Below are positions 8,376-20,061 of a stretch of 64,000 nucleotides of DNA, piece after piece. Every line of letters starts with the position of its first letter. The stretch's first letter is position 1. A model generated the notes under the pieces. The model did no database searches and was not told the origin of the DNA. It saw nothing but the letters and a program-made list of their open reading frames with translations. The position numbers and the translations under genes were made by a program. The DNA is taken from contig JAVKOQ010000082.1 in assembly GCA_031835245.1 (NCBI GenBank), forward strand, positions 124,001-188,000. The letters run 5' to 3'. The DNA comes from Balamuthia mandrillaris. Taxonomy: Eukaryota; Discosea; Longamoebia; Balamuthiidae.

Positions 8376-11300
8376 TTACACCACTTGCATCTTTCTTCCC
8401 GAAGCACGCACTTCCCTTGCCGCTTCTTCCTCTTCGTCCATGTCTTCTCTCTCTGCTTCCGCATCCTCCTCCTCGTCTTCTGCCTCTTCGTTCCTCCTCA
8501 CCTTCAACTCCACATCGTACTCCTGATCGCAGCCGGCATAAGCATCCGAGATGAAGTAGAGCTTATACTGGTAGGTGCCTGCCTTCTCCGGCGCCACAAA
8601 CTCCAACGCCGCTTTGGCCTTTCGCTTCACCGCCAACCTCTTGATGGAGAGCAATGCGTTCGTCTTCGGATCGCCCAAAACTAACCACCATCCTTCTTGC
8701 CGGGTTCCGTTCTTTTGGTGTTGAGGGAAGAGAGGGGCCACGACCGTACCGATGGCAGCATCAGGAACGTCCTCGTCCACTTCTCTCTTGAGAGAGACGG
8801 CAAGGGTCACGCTGTCTCCCGCTGGAATGCCTCCTTTCTCCTCCTCATCGTCGAGTTGAAGCAAATAATCCAGCTCGATGTCAGGATAGGCGTTGCACAT
8901 GTGGGCCACGTCTTGCAGTTGAGAGGGAGAGAGTCCGGCAAGAATCTTGGCTCGGTCCTCGTCCTCTAAGTCCAAAATGTCGGCCACTCCCTCCACGCCG
9001 TGTTCCGCGCATCGCTTTAAGATCTCCTCGTTGAAGTGGGGGATCTGCTTCAAAGGTGAGTCGCTGCCCCACAAGCCTTGAGTGACCATCTGACAGAGAT
9101 CCATGCAGGCTAAAGCGGGGTTCAGCCAGCCGCCGCTGGAGATAACGTCAACCATAGCTTGGAGGAGGCGTGGCGCCATCGCGATGACCTCATCTCTATC
9201 TCTTTCGAGGTCGCTAGAGGGCAGCTTGTGTCGTGAGAGATGCGTTTGGAGGAGGACGTTGGCCTTGATGTGAGAATCTGGGTTGGAGGCATCACCAATC
9301 TTGAGGGGGCAGTGATGGGCTAGCTTGCGCAGGGGGGCAGCCTCCTTGTGTCGCACGCCAATGGCATCGTACTCGCTGGCGTAAGAGAGGATCTCGAGGA
9401 GGCCTTTGAGCTTGGTGTTGGCTTTGAGGGAGGAGGAAAACAGATCGATGGTAGTATACTTGATGTAGTAGTAGGCGGCAATCATGCCCAAGTTCAGGGG
9501 CATGAGGTCCATGTCGTTCTCTACCGCGATGCAGTTGCTGGTCTGTAGGTCTGTGAGGGTGTTCTCCACTACCTCGCTGAGATGGTCGGAGAGGTGGCGG
9601 TGAGTTACGCCCGTAAGGTTGTAGTAGTTGGGGTTCTGGCTGAGGCGTCGGTAGAGCAGGGTCCATGTGAGGTAGTCCACCGCATCCTGTTTGTTCTCTA
9701 TGGTCTTGGTCACAATCTCCGCATTCAAGTGGTCGTGCAGGAAGTGATCCAAGTGGGACTCCACGGGCAAGGGCTCAAAGAGGAACTTCTTGTAAAAGTC
9801 TTTCTTAGGGGCATGACACAGGATGACGCAGACTCCGATGGAGTCGCCCTCCTGCTGTGCGTTGTTGGGACGGCCCGCGCGCCCGGTCATCTGCAGGATG
9901 TCCGTGATAGGATAGTCGGCGTACTGCCTCTCCTTGCCTTCATAGTAGGAGGTGCCCATGATGACCACCAGGTGAGCACTCAGATTGTTCAAGCCCCAAC
10001 ACAAGCTGTGCGTAACGATGAGGATCCTGGCCGCTCCTGACTTGAAGAGTAGGTGCACGATCTTTCGGTCTTGTGCGGACATGCCCTCATGGTATAAACC
10101 GATGCCCACCGAAAGGAAATCCTTGGCCAGGCGGTTGCGCATGGGCTTGAGATAGGGAGTGATCTCCTCGTCCTCCACTTGCAGGAAGGACATGGGTTCT
10201 TCGGTGGAGGCAGCAAAGGTGCGAAGGTCTTTGGCCAGCAGGATAGCGTGCTTTCTGGAGGGCACAAAGATGATAGCTGGTTTGCCTTCCTCTCTAGTTG
10301 CCGACGATACAACTTCCATTCCATCTTCTTCGTCCTCTTCTTTTTGTCGTTTGGTTTTTCTTTGTTTAGCGTTGCCTCGACCAGCGTAACGAACAATGGC
10401 ATGAAGAGTGGGCTTCATCATTGCCATGAGACGAGCTCCAAAATGAGGATGATCAAAGCCCGTCACGTGGATCTCCAACGGGATGGGTCTTGCCTGAGCA
10501 TCAAAGTTGAAGCAGGTCTGACCGGTGGCGCCGATCCACTCTCCAGCGTCGCGGGCGTTGGCGAGGGAGGCTGAGAGAGCTAATATGCGAATGCGATGAC
10601 CGCCGCTGGAGCTCTCAGAGGAAGATATGTATCGCATGCGAGAGACGATGACTTCCAAGACGGGGCCGTTCTCTCCACCAATCAAGTGCAGCTCATCCAC
10701 GATGAATAGGTCCACATTCCTCACGTTCTTTCTGACATTCCAACGACGGGAGAGCATATCCCACTTCTCTGGCGTACACAGGATAATCTCTCCATGCTCC
10801 AAGAGAGCGAGGTCCGCGCTGGTCTCTCCGGTCAGCTCCACCACCTTTCGGCCCAATCTACGGCCGAACCGCTCCGACCAGTCCTCCATGCGCTCCGTCA
10901 CGATGTCCTGCAACGGAGCCACATAGACGCACCTGACTTTGGGGCGTTGGGCTGCAGCAGCGTCATTTAGCATCTTAAGGATGGCAAATTCAGCGCAGAT
11001 GGTCTTGCCGCTGCTGGTAGGAGCGGCTAGAAGCACATTGTCGTCTTTTTGGTATAGAGCGGGGAAGGTTTGCGTTTGTACTTGGTTGAACTCCACAAGA
11101 CCCATGGAGGTGTAGAGCTCCTCGTAGGCTGGATTCTCCAAGGCGGAGACCGGCAGGGCACGAAGATCTAGCAACTCGGTAGGGGGAGGATACTTCTCAG
11201 GAAGGATGAGATGACGGAAGGAAACCGGGAGGAAGCTCTCGCTGCCCAACCATCGGTCGGAGATCACTCTGATGTAGTATTGAGGGGGTAAGGGATCGTA

Positions 11301-14300
11301 GAGTGGCACAGTGAACTTGAGGTAGTGCTCCTCCGCGGCAAACTTCTGCTTCAACAAAAAGTACTCATGATGGAAAACTCATGATGGAGGATGCGCTCTC
11401 CATCCACGTCCTCTACCAGCACCCAAAAGCCCATAGCGGTGCCATGGTACTGCTCGTCCCACTCAAAGTCTGGACGGAGGGCCAAGTCCACAGAAACCAG
11501 AGAGCGAGTGATCGGTTGTACTGAGGCGGAGAGGTCCAAACGAGGGAACTTGTGGACGAGCTTGAAGATGGGCTTGCCTTGAGAAGGGTAGCGAATGAGC
11601 TCTCCAATCTCACGGGAGTTAAGGTCGTAGAGGCGATCAAAAGGAAAGTCCTTGCGTTCCAACTTCTTGATGATGACCTCCGCCGTGGCGTGGAACTGAC
11701 GGAGAGGGGATTGAGAGGCCCACATGCGACGATCCACCATCTTGCAGACGGCCAGGCAACGTTCAGCCAGGTTAGCCCAACCTCGCTTTAACACAATCTC
11801 AAAGAGAGCTCGCATGAGACGGCCAGCGCTTTGTGTGACGTAGACCATGTCGCTGACCAGAGCAAAGCCTTCCAAACGAAGATTGGAGATGTAGGCTTGA
11901 AGAAGGACGTTAACTTTGGCAGCGGGGTCTTCGATACTCTCCTTGACGGGGATGGGAACGCGAGTAAGCAATTTTTCCAGCTCCAGCTTCTCCTCTTCTC
12001 GCACGTTGATGTACTTAAACTCTTCTGAAAGAGAGAACAGGCGGAAAAGCTCTATGTCGCTCATGTTGGGTTTGAGGTGTTCGTTGTAGGTGGCCATGCT
12101 AGAGTGGGAAACGTAAAAATGACTAGCCACTCGTCCCAAGTCCAACACCTGGAAGGCGCCCGTCTTACGGTCGTAGCGAATAAGGTTAGCTTTGTCTAAC
12201 ATGGTCGCTGCCGAGTGGATGAGATCCGCTCTACGTTGCTCCAGAAACTTGTCATTCTCAAATTCCTCCCAGCTGATGCCATAGAGCGTTGGATTACGCA
12301 TCATGCGCACGTAGAGATAGGTATAGCCCAACCACTCCACGGCATCCTTGGCGTTCTGAATGGAACCGAGGACGATCTCGGCATTGAGGTTGTCAGGAAG
12401 GTTGCGCAGGTACTGGCTCTCGATGGGCAGCTGCTGGTTCAACAGGGAGAGATAGTACTGTAGCTCAGAGTGGGAGGTAATGACGATACCCTGACCTAAA
12501 GTGTCCATGCGCGGTCTTCCAGCTCTGCCCAGCATTTGCATCACGTCCAGCGGGCTGAGTTCCACCCAACGACCCTTCTCGGGGCTGTAGATCTGAGTGC
12601 CTTTAATGATGACGGTGCGGGCTGGCAAGTTGACTCCCCACGCCAATGTGGCCGTGGAGCAGAGCACCTGGATGTGACCATCAGCAAAGAGATCTTCCAC
12701 CAGGTCCCTGTCTGCTCGAGCCATACCGGCATGATGGATGGCGAAGCCAAACGGAAGGAGCTCCTTGAGCTCCTTGTTCTTGGTGTTCTCGACTTCGGTT
12801 TGCAGGACCTCTCTGCTGGAAGCCTCCGTAAGGAAGTTGCCTATGGTGTCGTTCGCCATGGCCATATCCTTCAAGGCTCGGGCCGTCTTGGCGGTTTCCT
12901 TGCGGGAATGGACAAAGATGAGGCACTGATGCTTGCCAGCGAGCTTCATCACCTTCTCGTAGCATATCTCGTTCATGATTTGGAAGCGTTTAAGGGCCTT
13001 GCGCTCGGTTACGCCAATGTACTGCTGCTCCAAGGGCACAGGTCTGTAGCGATTGTCAAAATAGAAGAGGCCAGTGTCAGGGTCCACTCGCAGGAGTAAG
13101 GCAACGTCCTTGTAGTTAGGAAGAGTCGCGCTGAGTCCCACTAAGCGAATCATTTCTTGTGTAGTCTCGATCTGTCTGATGGTACGTGCGATGATGCTCT
13201 CCAGCACGGGGCCACGTTCGTCGTGCAGCAAGTGGATCTCGTCGATGATGATCAGGCGTACGAGTTGCGTATAAGTGCGGTCTCCGCTCTTGCGGGTGAT
13301 GATATCCCATTTTTCGGGTGTGGTGATGATGAGTTGGGTCTCGTTGATTTGCTGTTTGGTGAGGTTGACATCTCCGCTGAGCTCCTTGACAGTAATGCCC
13401 AACGGCTTCAGCAGCGAAGAAAACTTGAGGACCATTTCGTGGACGAGGGACTTCATTGGGGCGATGTACACCATCTTGAAGTTCTCGAGGTTGACCGTCC
13501 CGTCCTCGTTCATGTTCAGTCCTATCTCGTGAAACATGGTCAAGAGAGCGATGTTGGTCTTGCCAGCTCCAGTTGGAGCACAAATGAGCAGGTTGTCCGC
13601 CGTTTTAAGAGCTGCGTGATAGACTCGGCTTTGAATACGATTCAGGCCCTTAAACTCTTCATCATGCTCGAAGCAGCGTTGCACGAACTTGGGCAACTCT
13701 TCTTTGGGGACAAGGCGCTCGGAGGGATCCATGTCCGGAGCCTTAAGAGCGGGCACGGAGACCTCTTCGAAGCCTTTGTGTTTAGTGCGATAGGAACCTT
13801 CAGGTAGACGACACTCAGTGTTGCTCATGAGATGGCTGCCAGCCTCGAAGACAAGAGACTCCAAATCCAACACTTTGGCTCCTTTGACTAGGGCACTGGC
13901 TTCCTCGTCGATGCTTCCTACTCCTTTTCCTGCTCGAAGGAGGTGGTCCGAGTCCTTCGCTTTCAGGGACCTGGCTTCCTGACGAATGGAGCGTTCGATT
14001 TCCTTGCTTCGATCTCCGCCGGCTGCACCCTCACCCGTGGTCCTCTTGAGAGCGGCAAGGATGGAGCGAAGGGTGCGAGATTCTTGCATCTCCTCCTCGA
14101 TTCTTTGCCGCTCCTCCTCGTTCTTGGCACGAGCGAGACGAGTGCAGAAAACGATCTGCCAGCGGTTGCGCAGCAGCACTTTGATAAAGTCAAACTTCTC
14201 ATAGTCCAAAAGCTGCACTAACCGATTTTCGCAACGACGGATATCAGCTTCCTTGTCACTGAGGATGGTCAAGACCTCCTCCTCCATCTTCTGGGAGTTG

Positions 14301-15256
14301 AGAGCATCCTTGAAGAATTTACTGAGCTCTCGTTGCAGCCAGTAGGCGTCGATCTTTTTGGGATCCACGACCAGAGGGTCTTTGAGCCGCTTAGCGGCAC
14401 CATCCTCCTCATCAGCTGCTGTGGACGTCATCGTCACCTCCTTTCCTCCAGCGGCGAGAGAGTCCATAGCTTCTGTGTCCTCCCCTTCCTCCTCGTCCTC
14501 GCTATCTTCGTCTCGCAAAATATCACCATAGTCCTCTTCCTCGCTTTCGCTCTCCTCAAAAACAACGCTGACGCCCAACTGCTCGTCTATACTTCCTTCT
14601 CCTCGCGCCGAGGAACTTCCTCCCTCCTCATCTTCATCGCCCTCTCCACCAGCTCCCACGTTCTCCATAAAGTCGTTGATGGGCCGCACAATGTCCACCA
14701 AGCCATCGTACTGCTCATTGGTGAAGGGGACCAACAGCTCCTCCACTCTCCCCTTCTTCTCGGGGGCGCGCAGAGACTCGTCCTTCAGGATGATGAGCAC
14801 CTCGGTGGCCGCATCTCTCAGGACGTCCTGCGGCTGGTCCCCGAGCGTGCGCTTGATGAAGGTGAGCAGCCGCTCGTAGGCCAGTTGGGTTTCTTTGGTT
14901 TTGGGTCGGTAGCCCTCAAAAATCTCTCCCTCCACCTCCAGAATGCCCTTTCTCTTCTTGTCGCCCCGCTTTCCCGCCCGCATAAAGTCCTCCTCCTCCT
15001 CGTCCTCCCCTCCGCCGAGCGCCGCGCCGTGTTTCCGCTTGCCCTTCTTCTTGCTCAGCCGCTCCCTCAGCTCCTTGGGGATGCCCTCGTTGCGGGCTCT
15101 GTCTCCAAACTGTTGGGGCCTGATGCGGCCGGCCAGCGTCTCGGGTTCGCCGGTGGGCTCGTTGGTGGGGCGAGAGCCGCTGCGGTCCACCGTCAGCACC
15201 AGGTTGGAGTTTGATCTGTATTCATACTGTTGGAACTTGGCGTAGGCATCCGCCAT
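8376..15256 (-). CDS. BRR2: Brr2 spliceosomal DExH helicase, interrupted by a frameshift
   Basis: The U5 snRNP helicase (human SNRNP200) unwinds U4/U6 during spliceosome activation. The start MADAYAKFQQYEYRSNSNLV matches the Brr2 N-terminus, with an acidic plug/PWI-like region after it. Cassette 1 has APTGAGKTNIA, DEIH (IDEIHLL), SATLPN and a Sec63 region. Cassette 2 has APTSSGKTICAEF, DELH and a second Sec63 unit ending near GCDQEYDVELKV. It is intronless and about 2,288 residues long if joined (human 2,136). Extra length comes from acidic tails and a Lys/Glu insert in cassette 2. The frame breaks at about 11364-11387, between HHE and FLLKQKFAAEEHYLKF. An imperfect 14-bp tandem copy there shifts the frame, and the downstream frame has no ATG of its own, so it is not a separate gene. 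Removing one copy restores the conserved sequence. Confidence 0.93.
11364..11387. repeat. 14-bp tandem duplication breaking Brr2
   Basis: The 10-mer ctcatgatgg occurs at 11364-11373 and again at 11378-11387, an offset of 14 bp. On the coding strand the first unit encodes the expected HHE. The extra copy pushes the frame to a nearby TGA after MSTFC. Because 14 is not a multiple of 3, it disrupts the protein. There is no GT donor to treat it as an intron. Confidence 0.8.
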
Positions 15257-15908
15257 GTTTTTTTCCTTCTGTGTTTGTTGTGTGGTTCTTGTTATTTGCT
15301 TTTGCGCTCTCTCCTTTCTGTGAGGTAAAAAAAAAAATAATAATTTGATTATCAGCGGAGGAAAAAAAATCAATTGAAAAAGTTCACTCCAATTTTTTTT
15401 ATTAACAACTCGAACCTGATCTTGAGCGAAGTGAATCCAAAGAAACAACACAGACAAAGATCGTTCTTCTCTTTCCTCACTCACTCACTCAAAAGCTTGC
15501 TTGGTCTTCCCCGCCTCTTCCCGTGCGCTCCCTTCCCTTCTTTCTTTCCAACAAAAAAAAATAAAAAAAATAATCGAAAAAGTTGGAGAACATGTTCCGT
15601 CGACACGATGGAAAAACTGCAGACAAAGCAATTTATGTGGACAATTGTAGACATCTGCTCTTCCCATAATTCTCTTTTTGAGGATCAAATCTGCTCTGAT
15701 CCGATTGGCTATGGATGTCGACCAAAATCAGATAGATCAATCGAGTTCCTTGGAATAGAGTAAATTCTGTCTTCAGCAGAACCCTTTAAGATATGGACGT
15801 TTCGTACGTCAAGGAGAGGTCCTACCGTCGCTCAGCAAAAAATTAAAAACAAGAGAAACAAATTGTGTAGAGTACAAAGAAAAGAAGGGAAGAAGAAAAG
15901 ATAGACAC
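15257..15908. promoter_or_regulatory. Divergent intergenic region, Brr2 / small protein
   Basis: A 650-bp A/T-rich gap between two divergent starts. An inverted CCAAT box (attgg) is present near 15702. Nothing coding is supported here; the open frames are short and T-rich. Confidence 0.35.
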
Positions 15909-16343
15909 ATGGCAGACCCGAAGATCGCCGGCCTGGTGAGCCGATTCGAGGGAGGCGGTGGAAGCAGCACCACAACCTCATCCTCCTCTCCTGCAGCTGC
16001 CTACTCGGGACCCGTGGGAGGAGGGGAAGGGAGCGTGGACACTTCCAGCATAAGCAAGGAGGACGCGGAGAGGACCATGCGGACGGTGATGAACCCCTGC
16101 CGACCCAGCCCTCGTTCCCCTCCTGCCTTTGTGGGGAACATCACCCCTGGGGGTGGCACCGTGACCTCCTCCCAGCCCACCCGAAAGATCCAGCCCGGCA
16201 CGCACCCCTGGATCCACTCCAGCACAGGCGGCCACCCCACCCCTGGCAAGAAAGCCATCGTCCTCCCGCCGGAGGGCGCCTACGGCGGAGTTGGCCTGGT
16301 CTCCCCGAATCGCTCCCCCAACTTGCCGCGGGCCGGTGAATAA
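15909..16343 (+). CDS. Small Pro/Gly/Ser-rich protein, unknown
   Basis: A single-exon frame of 144 residues opening MADPKIAGLVSRFEGGGGSS and ending TAA. It is low in aromatic residues and rich in Ser, Pro and Gly, so probably disordered. A more ordered patch reads SKEDAERTMRTVMNPCRPSP, then PAFVGNITPGG and KKAIVLPPEGAYGGVGLVSP. The coding stretch is clearly more GC-rich than its flanks, which supports a real gene. I recognise no family. It could be a scaffold or actin/microtubule-associated peptide, but nothing shows this. Confidence 0.6.
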   Translation: MADPKIAGLVSRFEGGGGSSTTTSSSSPAAAYSGPVGGGEGSVDTSSISKEDAERTMRTVMNPCRPSPRSPPAFVGNITPGGGTVTSSQPTRKIQPGTHPWIHSSTGGHPTPGKKAIVLPPEGAYGGVGLVSPNRSPNLPRAGE

Positions 16344-16745
16344 CCGAACAGAAGCCGGAGAAGAAGAAGAACAACGAACAAAAAAAATTAATAATAATGA
16401 GGGAGAAAGAAGAGAGGAGAGAGAGAGCAAGAGAAAGAGAAAGACTCGGCTGGGTCGGTTGAAATGTATTTTTTTTTTGTTGTGCGTGCGTGTGTGTGTT
16501 TATCGATAAGAAGAGCAACATTTGGTTTGTTGGTTGGTTCGTGGAGATTGTAATAACCTTTTTGACCACCCTCAATCCTTCTCCTTCTCTCTCTCTCCTC
16601 CTCTCTCTCTCTCTCTCTCTCTCTTTCTCTGTCCACTCGCTTAAATAATTTCAGGACGACACGAAAAATTGTCTACAATAAAGACCCTCACCCAAATCGA
16701 AAAAAAAAAAACAAATCAAATCAAAGATCTTCGCTCAGAAGTGCG
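16344..16745. other. Gap with microsatellites and Rap1 leader
   Basis: This stretch contains a gtgcgtgcgtgtgtgtgt run near 16480-16500, a CTCT run near 16590-16630 and an A-tract at about 16700. It carries the 3' end of the small gene and the 5' leader of the Rap1 gene. No gene of its own is seen. Confidence 0.5.
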
Positions 16746-17230
16746 ATGCACGCATCTCAGGGGACGAGCGCCGCGGCAGGCGCGGGCAATGCAAGCGCTT
16801 CCAGCAGCGGTCTTTTCACCGTGGACGGCAAACCCATGGGCTTCTACGTCCCGCCCTCCACTTCCAAAGCAAAGATCGTTGGCCTTATCGAGGTTTGAAT
16901 TAAAACCTCCCCCCACTTTTTTCCCCCCCCAAGGGCAAACCTGATCCCTAACCTTAGATTTGATCCTAACCCTTGATCCAAACTAACCCTTACCCTCATT
17001 TAAACAAAACTTGAAAAAAAAAAAAAGAGCAATGGTGGCAGAGTGAATACCCGTTGGAACAACCATTTGATCACGCTGGTGGACCCGGGCACTACGGATC
17101 TTTCCAGGCTGAGCTCCAGGCCGAACATTAGGGTCTTTTCCTTGGCTTATGTGCTCGATAGCGTGCAAGCCGGCCAACTGCAGGTTTGGTTCCTCCTCTT
17201 TTCTATTTGGGATTTATTTTAGAGTCTTTT

Positions 17231-17267
<37 letters not shown>

Positions 17268-19156
17268 ACGTTCATCTTCTGATTTTTTTTGTTGGATTCC
17301 TTGGTACTTGCGTTCATAAAGGATTTGCAACGTTATGCCTTGCGTCCCCCACAAACGCCTTTCTCTCCCACGAGAGTGGCCTACACCGCCGAGGAGGACC
17401 AAAAGATCTTGGAATACGTGCGGACACGTTCTCCCATCGCCATCAAGGGCAAGCTATTCTGGCAAGAGCTTGAAGCTTCTGGGGTGCTACTTTCATTCCT
17501 CCCCTGTTCTCCCTCTCTTTCTGTCTTTCTGTCTCTCTGCTTACTTTGTTTCTTTGATCAGATCCTTCCCGGCAGAACCTGGCAGTCCCTACGTGACCAC
17601 TATCTTAAAAAGCTGCAGCCCTACCGTGACGATCCCTTATCTCAAGAGGCCTTTGGAGGGGCAGGAGGCGAAGAAGATGAAACTTTCTCCCTCTTTCCTC
17701 TCTCACAGCCTCCGCAAACGCAAGCGAGCACTCCAACTGCCACCACACCTCTTCATCCTCGTCAACAACCGTCGACGATGACGCCCATGCTATTTGCTTT
17801 TTCATCTTCTCCGACATCGAACACCCCAACTTCATCGCAGGCATCGTCAAGGCAACCTTATCTCTCAGTGCCTGTTTCTCCTCCGCTTCACACGCAACCA
17901 CCAGAACTCGACGAGGAGGAGGATGAAGGCCCTTCCCCCTTTTCACCTACTGGTAATATGGTTACTTCCGCTTCTTCTGCGACTACGATCGCTTCGAAAG
18001 CAGCTCATCTTCTTCATCATCACCACGTTCATTCACTTGTAGGAAGGGGAGAAGGTGCAGCAGGAGGAGCTTTCCCCCCTCTCTTGGCCGAAGTAGCTCC
18101 TCATGCTTTGTTTGATGAGGGAGGCGAAGAATTGGCCTCTGGTACCGTTATTCAAAACATCCTCTCTTCTTCCACTTCTTCAAGAACTATAGAAGCAGCA
18201 ACAGGAGCAAGAGAAGTAGCAGAAGGAACCGAAGATAGAGGAAAGAAGCAAAGAAGAACAAGAAAGAGAAAGCAAATCGATTTAACCGCAGAAGAAGACG
18301 GCACAACAATGACAACAACGGACAAACAAACAAAAAAGAAACAAAAAAGAAGAAGGAGCAGCCGTCGTCGACTCGACTTTGCTGACGTGGAAGGAAGGAA
18401 GTGGTTGCTCTCCTCTTTGGAGCTGCTCAAACGAAAAGATGCCGGAGAACTTAAAGCTAAAGATTTTCTCCACCTTTCGGAGGGAGAGCAGAGCGCGCTG
18501 GAGGTGCTGAGGCTGATGAGGCAGACCAAAAAGCCCTTCAAGGTGGTACTGCACGCTTTGATCTCGCACAATGGCCATGTGAATCATGCTAGGAGATATC
18601 TCCTTCACCCTGCTGGTTTGTTTTCTTTTTTATTCTCTCCCTCTCCCTCTCCCTCTCCCTCTCCCTCTTCCCTCTTCCCTCTTCCCTCTTCCCTCTTCCC
18701 TCTTCCCTCTTCCCTCTTCCCTCTTCCCTCTTCCCTCTTCCCTCTTCCCTCTTCCTCCTTCCTCCTCTTCCCTCCTTCCTCTCTCTTCCCTCTCCTTCTT
18801 CCCTCTTTCCCCCTCTCCCTCTCTCTCTTCCTCTTCCTCTTCCCTCTTCCCCTCTCCCTCTTCTCTCTCTCCTCTCTTCCTCTTCCCTCTCCCCTTCCCT
18901 TCCCTCCCTTCCCTCTCCCTCTTCCTCTTCCCCTCTTCCCCTCTTCCCTCTCTCCCTCTCCCTCTCCCTCTTCCTCTCCCTCTCCCTCTCCCTACGAAAA
19001 ACAGCAAAGTCGTTAGCCAAGCCATGGACGCCGCTAGAGGATGATGCGGTGAGGGGCCACAACCGCGGCCTTATGGAGGAGCTCATGAACACTCGCGGCA
19101 TGGCCGCCCTGGCCACCCGCTACGACTATCTTCACGATTTGGAGAGCACCGCTTGA
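16746..19156 (+). CDS. RAP1: Rap1-like telomere protein (BRCT, Myb, RCT)
   Basis: Rap1 (TERF2IP) sits at telomeres as a shelterin partner or DNA binder. Exons are about 16746-16892, 17028-17183, 17322-17483, 17562-18615 and 19005-19156. The BRCT starts with LFTVDGKPMGFYVP, then ESNGGRV, ITLVDPGTTDLS and VFSLAYVLDSVQAGQL. The Myb domain begins YTAEEDQKILEYVRTRSPIA, with IKGKLFWQELEASG and ILPGRTWQSLRDHYLKKL. A long Ser/Thr/His-rich and basic linker follows. The C-terminal RCT-like part has VVLHALISHNGHVNHARRYL and, after the last intron, WTPLEDDAVRGHNRGLMEEL. Intron 3 is 78 bp with no stop, so retention would keep the frame. The last intron is a 380-bp pyrimidine repeat. The domain order is diagnostic, while overall identity to known Rap1 is modest. 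Confidence 0.78.
16945..17000 (+). other. Degenerate telomere-like motifs in Rap1 intron 1
   Basis: Within 56 bp are ccctaacc, cctaaccctt and ctaacccttaccct, that is, imperfect CCCTAA-type units (TTAGGG on the other strand). They lie in intron 1 of the Rap1 gene. The motif is short and could be chance in C/T-rich sequence. Confidence 0.45.
18631..18990 (+). repeat. CTTCCC/TCCCTC pyrimidine repeat in Rap1 intron
   Basis: About 360 bp of CTCCCT, TCTTCCC and related units fill the last Rap1 intron. It is almost free of purines on the sense strand and long enough to form triplex-type DNA. Confidence 0.9.
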
Positions 19157-19308
19157 ATCGCCAGCATGAATTTTTTCTTAATTTTAGCCAATCGGATATT
19201 TTTGTAGACAATATATTTCCATTTTTTGAATTTTTCAACAATATGTTGCGATTATTTTTAATTATTCTGAAAAAATATCCTCTAACAAACAAAAAAAATA
19301 AAATAAAG

Positions 19309-19961
19309 ATGGAGAAAGAAGTGGCAGACGAAGAGGAAGGAAAGTTTGAGGACCAAAGGCTTGACCTGCATGAAGGAGAGGAAGAGGCAGGTTCTTCGTC
19401 TTCATCATCATCTCTCTCGTTGGAGGAGCGCTACACTGTCAAATTGGGCGAAAAGGCAGTCATCTATGACGTCCGAATCAACGACACCAAAACGTTGAAA
19501 CTGGCTGCTTCTTCTCCTTCTGATGCAAAAGAAGCCAACCAAGTTTTCACTGTGAGTCTTTTTCTCGTTCTTCACCTTTTTTTTATGTTTTCCAACTAAA
19601 TGTGTGTTTTTTTTTGAAGTTATATAATATAGAACTTTATTCGATCACTTCCGCCCAGCCACAAATCGTTCGAAAACGATTCAGCGACTTTATCACGTTC
19701 CATAAAATGGTTTCTTGCCGTATCTCTGCTCTCGTTCTGTCTCTGTCTCTCTCTGTCTCTCTGTCTCTCTGTCTCTCTGTCTCTCTGTCTCTGTCTCTGT
19801 CTCTGTCTCTGTCTCTGTCTCTCTGTCTCTCTGTCTCTCTCTGTCTCTCTCTCTCTCTCTCCTCTGTCTCTCTCTGTCTCTCTCTGTCTCTCTGTTCTGC
19901 TCTGCCTCTCTCTCTCTGTCTCCTCTCTCTGTCTCTCTGTTCTCTCTCTGTCTTCTCTCTG

Positions 19962-20005
<44 letters not shown>

Positions 20006-20029
20006 CTAACAACAGCCACCATACTAAAC

Positions 20030-20061
<32 letters not shown>

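Noticed and set aside
8376-11357. Second half of Brr2 as a separate single-cassette helicase gene
   Set aside because: The frame has no ATG at its start and begins exactly where the conserved sequence continues from the upstream frame.
12536-13807. Plus-strand frames of 187 and 216 residues over Brr2
   Set aside because: They are antisense shadows of conserved helicase sequence with no family match.
18589-19116. Long Arg/Glu/Gly open frames antisense to Rap1
   Set aside because: They exist only because the pyrimidine repeat has no stops in these frames; there is no start context or conserved sequence.
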